Both the position numbers and the translations under genes were made by a program. This document shows positions 1-6,759 of a stretch of 64,000 bases of DNA, piece by piece. Position 1 is the first letter of the stretch. Every line of letters starts with the position of its first letter. The stretch is taken from NCBI GenBank assembly GCA_004377185.1, contig SOIM01000047.1, forward strand, positions 1-64,000, written 5' to 3'. The notes under the pieces were generated by a model, which was not told where the DNA came from, searched no databases, and was given only the letters and a program-made list of their open reading frames with translations. The DNA comes from Methanomassiliicoccales archaeon. GTDB lineage: Archaea > Thermoplasmatota > Thermoplasmata > RBG-16-68-12 > SOIM01.

Positions 1-2207
1 CCATTGGCATCATCGTAGTCCAGGGTGACCACATTATGGAGCAGGGTCTGGTCAATCGTGCCCGGATTCACCTTGACAACCAGTGTTATCGTCCCGCTAC
101 CAGCTGCAACAACTGTGCCAATGTTCCAGGTGTAAGTCTTTCCAGACACCGAATCGTAGGTTGGATTGGAGCTAACATAGGTTGTGTCAGCAGGAATCGT
201 ATCCTGGATCACAACATCATATGCATCCGCACCCCCGCTGTTCTCGTAGGTTATTGTGTACGCGATCTCATCGCCAGGATTCGCGGTCGCCACACTAGCG
301 CTCTTCGTTACCGTCATCACTGGGGTGTATACTGTGACCTCAGCACTGTCACTCTCCTGCGGGTATGGATTTCCGTCGATGTCGGTATAGTCCAAGGTGA
401 CATAGTTAGTGAGCACTGTTCCGTCAGGCGTGCCCACATTCACCTTCATCTTCAGTGTGACCGACGCAGTAGTGCCTTTTGCGACCGTACCTATGTCCCA
501 TCTGTAGGTGCTGCCAGATTCCAGATAGCAACTGTTGCTGCAGCTCACAAAGGTTGTCTCAGCGGGGATCGTGTCTCTGATCACCACATCGTAGGCATCT
601 GCCGATCCCACATTCTCATAGGTTATGGTATGGGTGATTATGTCTCCGGGGATGACTGTCAACTTGTCAGCTGTCTTGTAGACATTCATGTCGGGCTCAC
701 CGACGACAGGCTCCGTATCCAATGGTGGAGTCGGGCCATCATCAATAGGCTCTTCACTCTCCTTGCTTGTGCCTGTGACGTAGGCGCCTGAGTTGAGCAG
801 AATCCTGTTGCCAACATCCTCCTCAGCCGGAGTCACAGAAACCTGGAACGAGAGTGTTGCACTCGCATTCACCACCAATGAACCCACAATCCATTCGAGG
901 TCGCCCGTGCTGTCAAAGGTCACCGTTCCTTGGGAAGCTGTGTAGACATTCTCCCACGTAACCTTTTCAATGGGGATTGTGTCTGTAACAACTACGTCGA
1001 CAGCCTCGTCACCGCCGATGTTTGTCACGGTGATGTTGAGCTCATAGACTGTCTTCTTGCCAACCTGCGGTGGGTTGGGACCACTGACGACTCCATCAGG
1101 ATAGCTCTCGGAGAAGTACTTCTCGATAGTGAGGTTGGCAGGGTTCACACCGCCAGGGACTTCGGCCTCGAATCCCCTGTATCCTGTGTCGACCTTCCAC
1201 GTATTCCCCTTCTTTATTGTCTGAGTGTATGGTATCAGATCCGAGTATTGCTTGGATATGACCTCGAAGGTATATTCCATGACCCAGTGATCTCTGTTGT
1301 TCGTGTCAGAAAGCTCAGTGGGAGTCAACTCCATTGTGTCATAGTACGCAGTCGTCCATCCTGACGGGACGCCATCCTCTATGCTGCCAGGATATACATC
1401 GTCGTAATAGTATATGTCCTCCTTGATAAGCCTGACACACACACCATTGTAGTATATTTGTGAAATCAAGTGCTGGAGTCCTTGGGCACTGTTTTGATGA
1501 TAGAGGGTTCTGACTGTGAAGGTTTCGCCGACAGCAGCTTCCACTGATTCCGGTGCAGTATCCAGCCAATCCAGGTCGTTCTGTCTGATGGAGGCAGAGT
1601 TCTGCATGGTGATTGTGAAAACTGAGGAGGACACACTTCCACCATCATATGCAACCTGTATCGTGTACTCCTCTATGTCACCTACAACTGATATCGACGC
1701 AGAGTTGGATCCGTTGTAGGGAGCACCATGAGGCGTATCCACCGGAACATAGCCTGTCTTGTTGAGGTTCCAATAGACGTAGTATGTTCCTGGTGCAAGC
1801 GCGTTGTCATCCAATCCATCCAATAAATCCAAATCTCTTGGATTGTCATCATCTATGGTAAGGTCGTCCACGCTGTCTGCAATGTCATCCAATAGCATCG
1901 CCGTCGGGTTGGAGATCGTGCTTGTAACAACGATCTTGCCTTGTACTATAGCCTCCTCGACATCAGCTTCTGAGGTCTGCGGTGGGTAGCCGTCCTTATC
2001 ATTAGGTTTGTTCTTGGATGAAGGCTCTAGGATCTCGTAAGGCGACAAGATCTCCACCGCTACAGGCGTTCCATTCGTTGCGCTTGCAATTGGCATCATC
2101 ACAGCGAAGACGCTCAGTAGCAGAGCACAGGTCGAAAACAGAGCTACACTCTTCACACGCACAAATCGGTTCTCTATCCTACTATCAATCGTTGACAAAT
2201 TCGTCAA
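1..2207 (-). CDS. DUF11-repeat surface protein (C-terminus beyond window)
   Basis: The reverse strand is open from about 2207 to the window edge, so the C-terminus is missing and about 735 residues are visible. The N-terminus has a basic stretch followed by a hydrophobic segment ending in ASA (signal peptide, about residues 15-40). Three DUF11-type domains follow, recognisable by TYENVGSADAYDVVIRDTIP and two variants, at about nt 1140-850, 690-380 and 330-1. DUF11 domains form extracellular beta-sandwich stalks in archaeal and bacterial surface proteins. No ATG is available near the signal peptide; I take a TTG at 2207, just after a G-rich stretch, with TTG 2213 and TTG 2198 as alternatives. 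A C-terminal membrane anchor is likely but cannot be seen. Confidence 0.8.
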   Translation of the reverse strand, partial: MTNLSTIDSRIENRFVRVKSVALFSTCALLLSVFAVMMPIASATNGTPVAVEILSPYEILEPSSKNKPNDKDGYPPQTSEADVEEAIVQGKIVVTSTISNPTAMLLDDIADSVDDLTIDDDNPRDLDLLDGLDDNALAPGTYYVYWNLNKTGYVPVDTPHGAPYNGSNSASISVVGDIEEYTIQVAYDGGSVSSSVFTITMQNSASIRQNDLDWLDTAPESVEAAVGETFTVRTLYHQNSAQGLQHLISQIYYNGVCVRLIKEDIYYYDDVYPGSIEDGVPSGWTTAYYDTMELTPTELSDTNNRDHWVMEYTFEVISKQYSDLIPYTQTIKKGNTWKVDTGYRGFEAEVPGGVNPANLTIEKYFSESYPDGVVSGPNPPQVGKKTVYELNITVTNIGGDEAVDVVVTDTIPIEKVTWENVYTASQGTVTFDSTGDLEWIVGSLVVNASATLSFQVSVTPAEEDVGNRILLNSGAYVTGTSKESEEPIDDGPTPPLDTEPVVGEPDMNVYKTADKLTVIPGDIITHTITYENVGSADAYDVVIRDTIPAETTFVSCSNSCYLESGSTYRWDIGTVAKGTTASVTLKMKVNVGTPDGTVLTNYVTLDYTDIDGNPYPQESDSAEVTVYTPVMTVTKSASVATANPGDEIAYTITYENSGGADAYDVVIQDTIPADTTYVSSNPTYDSVSGKTYTWNIGTVVAAGSGTITLVVKVNPGTIDQTLLHNVVTLDYDDAN

Positions 2208-2249
2208 TTCCAACCCCCCAGGAGTTAATAGTGTAATGGCTGGGAACCC

Positions 2250-2262
2250 CCTTAAGTTTTTC
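2250..2262 (-). promoter_or_regulatory. TATA-like promoter of the DUF11 gene
   Basis: On the reverse strand AAAAACTTAAG lies about 50 bases before the TTG start. A start of transcription about 25 bases downstream would fall near 2225 and give a leader of about 18 bases. Assignment is by motif and spacing only. Confidence 0.4.
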
Positions 2263-2459
2263 GGGTGAATGTTGTTCGACCCTTTGGCTAGGTTTGAACA
2301 GGTTTCGCCCATCCAAAGGTCTGTCGAAGACATATCAAGTGGAATGCCCCAGGAGCGCGTGTAGGGGGCTCTCTGAAGACAGGACGACTGCGAGAAGAGC
2401 TGATGACAGAGAAATGTGGCAAACACTGAAGACTCGCACCGGAATGGCTCCTCCACGTC

Positions 2460-2603
2460 TCACCTATCCCTTCTGACCCAATAGACATGATTCGTCCACC
2501 GAAGAATGTCGTCCTTCAATGAGAACAACGACATTCCTATCTGAATGTCACGTAGATCAACACACACCCGTTCCTTTGCCTTGATCAGTAAATCCTTTGT
2601 CAT
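2460..2603 (-). CDS. Possible small protein, 47 aa
   Basis: An ATG at 2603 preceded by GGAAGGG opens a 47-codon frame starting MTKDLLIKAKERVCVDLRD and ending VRRDR. The composition (alternating hydrophobic and charged residues, one Cys, two Trp) looks protein-like, but I recognise no family. It sits alone between the DUF11 gene and the satellite and could be a chance frame. Confidence 0.3.
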   Translation of the reverse strand: MTKDLLIKAKERVCVDLRDIQIGMSLFSLKDDILRWTNHVYWVRRDR

Positions 2604-2706
2604 GACCCTTCCTGCTTGCGTTTCTTGCTATAATCCTCCTGTTTACGGTATTGGGTTTTGCAAAACTAATAGATTCCTATTAGATTCCTATTGAAAAGGT
2701 GCAATC

Positions 2707-3006
2707 ATGCTTGTCTATGCTCGGCGATGCTCGAATCGAACGAGCATTTTTTTGGCATTTTTGAGGTGTCATTGATGCTCCGACAGGGAATGCTCGTCTC
2801 CATGCTCGATTATGCTCGTTTTCTCGTGGATTTCAATGAGATTTCATGACAGTCTGGATGCATGAATCTCAGTGAGATCACCGAATTCAACCACATTCAC
2901 GTGATTATGCTCGTTTATGCTCGCCGATGCTCGAATCGAACGAGCATTTTTTAGCATTCCGCGGCATGCTCAACACAACTCCTGTGATTATGCTCGGGGA
3001 TGCTAG
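2707..3006. repeat. Satellite pair A, word ATGCTCG
   Basis: ATGCTCG or a close variant occurs forward at 2707, 2717, 2727, 2775, 2790, 2802, 2812, 2907, 2917, 2927, 2966, 2990 and 3000. The complement CGAGCAT occurs at 2741 and 2941. The block 2717-2747 recurs almost exactly 200 bp later at 2917-2947, including the inverted pair ATGCTCG ... CGAGCAT. The core between the two clusters is about 2823-2905. Confidence 0.85.
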
Positions 3007-3127
3007 GTGAGAAGGTGTGTCGAAGAGCGTCTGCGACCCCGATTTGACAGTCGACCCGACTGTTCACCACAATCACAGTTCTCGTTGTCCCCTCCGGCAT
3101 TCGCTTTTCTGCTAGTTCTCGAATTCA

Positions 3128-3410
3128 ACCCTCTATGTACCCTTCTAAACCCTCCAAAAAAGGGAAGGGTCTTGGAGGGTTTTCCTAGGGTTTCTGATAC
3201 CCTTCTACCGAAACCCTTCCTGTTGTACCCTTTTTTCAAGGGTCTTGCATTAGAATCATTGATTCTTCTTCATGGACTGGATACAGAAATATGATAATCA
3301 TTGCAGGATTCAATGCATCTCATGCACTAGACCCTTCAAACCCTTGCCGAAATAGGAGGGTACGGAAGGGTCTCGTAAGGGTCTCTGATAATACCCTATC
3401 AAGACCCTTC
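3128..3410. repeat. Satellite pair B, word ACCCTTC
   Basis: ACCCTTC-like words occur at 3128, 3139, 3149, 3199, 3213, 3227, 3331, 3340, 3393 and 3404. Complements (GAAGGGT, GGAGGGT, AAGGGT) occur at 3164, 3174, 3238, 3355, 3365 and 3377. The core between the clusters is 3243-3328, with ATGGACTGGATACA near 3272. A further core follows at about 3431-3516. Confidence 0.8.
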
Positions 3411-3518
3411 CTATTACGCCTCCCTTTCCGAGATTTCGCATAGAAATCATTCATGTTCTTCATTGAACTAGATGCGGAAAGATAGTAGACATGATAGGCT
3501 TCGACGACTTACACGTGA

Positions 3519-3815
3519 TTATGCCCCTATGATGCCCACCCGATGCCTCCCAGGAAGTAGGCATCTTAAGGCGTTTTCTTCGTGGTTCGAAATGCCTCCT
3601 TGTTGAATGCCCCCCCGATGCCCCCTTTTGTGCAAGACCTTGGATAGAAATCATGAGATTCATTGATGGACTGGATGCATAGATTTCGTTGATTGCACAA
3701 TAACTCAATGAATGCAACGGATCATGCCATTGAAATGCCCCCTAAATCGAATGCATACGAAGGCATTTTCGTCGTGCCTCCCGATGCCTTGCACAAAAGC
3801 CTGTTATCATGCCCT
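3519..3815. repeat. Satellite pair C, word ATGCCCC/ATGCCTC
   Basis: ATGCC words occur at 3521, 3532, 3543, 3592, 3607, 3618, 3724, 3735, 3784 and 3809. Reverse GGCAT occurs at 3560 and 3762. The arms GATGCC and GGCATC at 3542-3565 could form a hairpin. The core at about 3636-3722 has the best GGACTGGATGCATAG match, at 3668. Confidence 0.8.
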
Positions 3816-3918
3816 TTCCCACCCGTGTTTTTCAGTAATCTTGCCTTCCACCGGACTATCTAGATTCGAAGACTTGCGTGATGTGCGGAGAGTGCGCGGA
3901 TTTCCCGGTTCATAGTGG

Positions 3919-4202
3919 TATTATAGGGTCATTATAGGGTCAATATTCTCATGATTCGACCCTATTCGACCCTATAATTGACTATGCAGCGCATGGGGTC
4001 TTGAGGATGGGGTCCTTCGATGGGGTCTGATGGGGTCTTTTGCATAGATTTCAATACTATTGCTCGATGGACTGGATGCAATAATATCGATGATAATGCA
4101 TAGTTCAAGAAATGCAAGGCACGAATGGGGTAGTTATGGGGTATTAATGACCCCATTTCCGGGCATTCTGCGACCCCATTATCGACCCCCATCACGACCC
4201 TA
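3919..4202. repeat. Satellite pair D, words ATAGGGTC and ATGGGGTC
   Basis: ATAGGGTC at 3923 and 3934 is answered by GACCCTAT at 3958 and 3968. The word then changes to ATGGGGTC at 3993, 4007, 4020 and 4030. After the core (about 4038-4120) come ATGGGGT at 4125 and 4136, and GACCCCAT-like words at 4149, 4172, 4184 and 4196. One base of the word changed, and copies on both strands changed with it. Confidence 0.8.
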
Positions 4203-4274
4203 GGAATATCATCAAGGTTTTTTGTATTCGCACAATAGAAATCTGCTAGCAGCGTAATGGGATTATCTCCTTAG

Positions 4275-4622
4275 ATGCACATCGAAGTCCCTCTCAAGGT
4301 CAAGGCAAACAAGAACGGTCAAGTTGTGATTTCCCGCATAGTTCGAGAGGCGATGAAGGGTTCTCCGGGAGATCGCATCGAATAGTGCGACATAGATATC
4401 AGCAGAGATGAAGGTGAGATGACGTGCGTGGTAAGAAGGATTCCAAGAGACCCGCAGTGGAGGATTCAGATGTATGATCATGTGTTCCTTCTCGGTGAGA
4501 TGCACTTCATCAGCAAGGGCAGAGGGCTCTGCGGGAGTCTATCGACCCACTCTACGGTGCTGGAGGATTGGCGTATTGAGCCAGTGTGCATTCTTGTCGT
4601 AATCCAATATGACGACCTGTAG
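4275..4622 (+). pseudogene. AbrB-fold antitoxin/regulator gene interrupted by TAG
   Basis: From ATG 4275 the frame encodes a typical AbrB/SpoVT (MazE-like) swapped-hairpin domain, with GQVVISRIVREA and GDRIE. It meets TAG at 4383. The same frame stays open after the TAG to 4620 (CDIDISRDEGEM..., then a less convincing stretch). Known AbrB-type DNA-binding proteins of archaea usually carry a C-terminal extension, so this looks like one gene broken by a nonsense mutation. A 36-residue domain on its own is possible. The gene follows directly after the satellite. Confidence 0.5.
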
Positions 4623-4673
4623 GACTCCTGTTCTTACTGGCTCGTCTTGTTGGGGGGTGACTACACAACGAAG

Positions 4674-4686
4674 ATTTATTATATAC
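4674..4686 (+). promoter_or_regulatory. TATA-like promoter of the 4752 gene
   Basis: ATTTATTATATAC is a strong TATA-like match. Transcription would begin near 4706. The leader then holds GGAGAG about 8 bases before ATG 4752. Confidence 0.5.
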
Positions 4687-4751
4687 CTCAATACACATAA
4701 TGGCTGCCATGAAGGCCGGCGCCTTGGAGGGAATATCAGGAGAGTCGATCA

Positions 4752-5306
4752 ATGACGGAACATGATGACATTCCTTGGGCAACATTCCGTCCGAAACAAG
4801 AGATCACGTTCTTCAGAAGACCGCGGACGTCTAGAAGGATATCCCTTAGACCTAGCTCACCGAATGTCAAGTTATCTCCCAATGCGGCTGCTAAGCTTCT
4901 GCAATTGTATTTTAGAGAGGTATCGGAGAGGCAGACGTCTTCCCCTATTGCCGATGAAAGGAGACCTAGAAAAGCACTCAAGCGTGTGCCAAAAAGACCT
5001 CTCGTGGACGAGGGAAACCTAACAGAGGAATATCCGAGGGTCCAAGAAAGAATTCAAAAGAGACAGGACATCTCGACAGTGAAGGAAACCGAAGGCAGTG
5101 TCAGCATTGCCGGGGACATTGCAGCCAGGTCTGAACATGGGAGGATCAGTACGACACGTCTCCGCAGGCTCGTTATGGCGCGGCTTCCCCCGTCATCCGT
5201 TCTGAGGGAGGTTCTTCTGGCAGAGAGCGAGAAACTCTCGGTGGAAGAGTTCCTGGCCAAGTTGGATATCTGGCTGCTCCTTTTCAGGAAGGATGCCGAA
5301 GGATGA
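4752..5306 (+). CDS. Unknown small protein paired with an integrase (VLREV family)
   Basis: 184 residues with no family I can name. Near residues 35-50 there is KLSPNAAAKLLQLYF. The middle is charged, low in complexity and probably disordered. The C-terminal ~45 residues form a helical block, SSVLREVLLAESEKLSVEEF followed by an AKLDIWLLLF-like end. The same two blocks occur in the 170-residue protein at 18363, and the end of the C-terminal block is preserved as a fragment at 23172. The gene converges on the integrase with a 23 bp overlap. Its repeated association with the integrase suggests it belongs to the same mobile module, as an excision, partner or cargo protein. That role is inference. 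Confidence 0.7.
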   Translation: MTEHDDIPWATFRPKQEITFFRRPRTSRRISLRPSSPNVKLSPNAAAKLLQLYFREVSERQTSSPIADERRPRKALKRVPKRPLVDEGNLTEEYPRVQERIQKRQDISTVKETEGSVSIAGDIAARSEHGRISTTRLRRLVMARLPPSSVLREVLLAESEKLSVEEFLAKLDIWLLLFRKDAEG

Positions 5307-6576
5307 CCTTGTTATTGGGCAAGGCTGTCACGAATTCCCATCCTTCGGCCACATACCTTTCAATATTGTCCATCCCTATGACCCTCTGATGGCAGTTGTT
5401 GTTTGCCTTCGTACCCAGCAAATGCTCCCGGATGATTTCTCTCAGCTTTTCCTCTGACATCTCCCATAGCGAGTCCTTCTCTATTTCCTCGTCAGTGAAG
5501 CCAGCCATTCGGAGAAGTTCCGAGCGGAACATTCGCTTCAGGTCTTCTTCCTTGGGACCTTCTGGCACCTTCGTCTGGAGAAACTCCTGGCCCTTGCCGT
5601 ACGCCTCTCTCATATCCTCAATTACCTGGGCTGGCAATCTGCCTTTGTTCGTGGTGTACCTGTGCTCAATGTCACCTACGTGCCCCATCCAGAACGTCCG
5701 GTAGTCGCGCAGGACGTACCCTTTTGATTCTGCGAGCATCAGCTGCGTGTCGAAATAGGAACGCAGCACATAGGGCCGCCATTGGAATCCGGCACTCCTC
5801 ATGGCTCCTCTTATTGCATGAGAAACCTTGGTGGTTGATATGAAAGGCTTTCTGGCGGTCTTTGGTGTAAGAATGGGAGAATCCTTGCTCAGCTTCTCTC
5901 CGTCGCGCAGTCTCTCCTCAAGGTAGTCCTTCAGATACTCGCAGCCCTCTTCAGAGAGGAACGAGAAATATTTGTGGCCAGCCTTGCTCAGCTCATGCCT
6001 GACCACGACCATGGCGGGGACACTCTCAAAAATGACAGATCCGTCCTCTATCTTCATCTCTGGAATGTCTCCAACAACAAGTCCATCGTCTCCTGTGTAG
6101 CTCCCAAGTGTCTGTATTCTCAGTCCTGTATGTGCCAGGAGAGTGCACGCCACCCTGGCCTTCTTGTCACCAGAAAGGAAGATCCTCTTGAGCTCCTGTG
6201 GAGTCGGGACTCTCTCGTCCTTCAGTGTCGGATGAATCCCAGAGTCTCTGACCTTGATCTTCTTCTTTATCATCTTGTCGTTGTGGCTCAGCCACGACCT
6301 GAGAGCCTTGAGTATCGATGTGATGTACGAGCCCGTCAATCCCCTGTTCTCGAGCTCGGTTACGTAATCCAAAAGAATCCCGTAGATCTCTTTCTCCGAC
6401 TTCGCGGCAAACTTGCTTGGGTTCGTGCCCAAACTCTGACAGAAGTTCCCCAATCGACGTAGATAAACATCAGCAGTTACAACTGAACCTCTCGCCACGT
6501 TGTTGTACCAACGTTTGACCTCTTTGTCTTTGAGAAGGGTCTTGTAGGCACTCCCTCTTCCCTTTTGATTCGTCAT
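5284..6576 (-). CDS. Tyrosine recombinase (integrase) next to tRNA-Arg
   Basis: About 430 residues. An N-terminal SAM-like helical domain (about 20-110) precedes the catalytic domain. Visible active-site elements are Arg153 in HTGLRIQTLGS, Arg272 in YVLRSYFDT (the usual His of HxxR is Tyr), His299 in MGHVGDIEHRYT and the nucleophile Tyr307. A C-terminal extension ends NIERYVAEGWEFV...VILRHP, and this tail recurs as a relic at 23200-23295. A TATA-like AATATAAG at 6598-6606 puts transcription near 6577, so I take ATG 6576 as a leaderless start rather than ATG 6621. The gene begins about 50 bases from the 3' end of tRNA-Arg(TCG), as in elements that integrate into tRNA genes. Confidence 0.9.
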   Translation of the reverse strand: MTNQKGRGSAYKTLLKDKEVKRWYNNVARGSVVTADVYLRRLGNFCQSLGTNPSKFAAKSEKEIYGILLDYVTELENRGLTGSYITSILKALRSWLSHNDKMIKKKIKVRDSGIHPTLKDERVPTPQELKRIFLSGDKKARVACTLLAHTGLRIQTLGSYTGDDGLVVGDIPEMKIEDGSVIFESVPAMVVVRHELSKAGHKYFSFLSEEGCEYLKDYLEERLRDGEKLSKDSPILTPKTARKPFISTTKVSHAIRGAMRSAGFQWRPYVLRSYFDTQLMLAESKGYVLRDYRTFWMGHVGDIEHRYTTNKGRLPAQVIEDMREAYGKGQEFLQTKVPEGPKEEDLKRMFRSELLRMAGFTDEEIEKDSLWEMSEEKLREIIREHLLGTKANNNCHQRVIGMDNIERYVAEGWEFVTALPNNKVILRHPS

Positions 6577-6627
6577 AATGGGGTAATCTACACGCTTCAA
6601 TATAAGGGTTTCGTACCCCATTTAGTA

Positions 6628-6702
6628 CGGGCCCAGTGGGATTCGAACCCACGATCTCTTGGTCCGAAGCCAAGCGCCCTATCCTGGCTAGGCAATGGGC
6701 CC
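6628..6702 (-). tRNA. tRNA-Arg (anticodon TCG)
   Basis: The cloverleaf is complete: acceptor GGGCCCA with TGGGCCC, anticodon loop CTTCGGA with TCG at 34-36 (reads CGA), T-loop TTCGAAT, discriminator G, no encoded CCA. It lies downstream of argS on the same strand and next to the integrase. Confidence 0.95.
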
Positions 6703-6759
6703 ACTCTGACAAAATCCCAAAAGACATGAAAGAATTTAATATCGACTGCGTTTCCGAAA

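Larger units (their letters stand above)
2650..4245. repeat. ~200 bp-period satellite with word-swapped oligonucleotide clusters
   Basis: This stretch has no convincing gene. It alternates clusters of a 7-8 base word (both orientations, about 100 bp) with a core of about 90 bp. The core centre, GGACTGGATGCA-like, lies near 2851, 3274, 3465, 3668 and 4069, with weaker traces near 3047 and 3854. Core-like beginnings also occur at about 2655 and 4231, so the whole array repeats every ~200 bp. The clusters form four pairs with four different words: A (ATGCTCG), B (ACCCTTC), C (ATGCCCC/ATGCCTC) and D (ATAGGGTC then ATGGGGTC). Within a cluster the orientation order is broadly two or three forward, one to three reverse, two to four forward. 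This is not a CRISPR array and resembles no origin box I know. Confidence 0.8.

Noticed and set aside
36-791. Forward-strand protein of 251 residues
   Set aside because: It is the antisense shadow of the DUF11 gene, whose reverse frame shows clear repeats.
2650-4245. Replication origin with ORB boxes
   Set aside because: No ORB-like dyad and no cdc6/orc1 gene is visible; I keep 'origin-like' only as one hypothesis for the cores.
4383-4385. TAG as pyrrolysine codon
   Set aside because: No pyl genes in the window and no conserved context; nonsense mutation is simpler.
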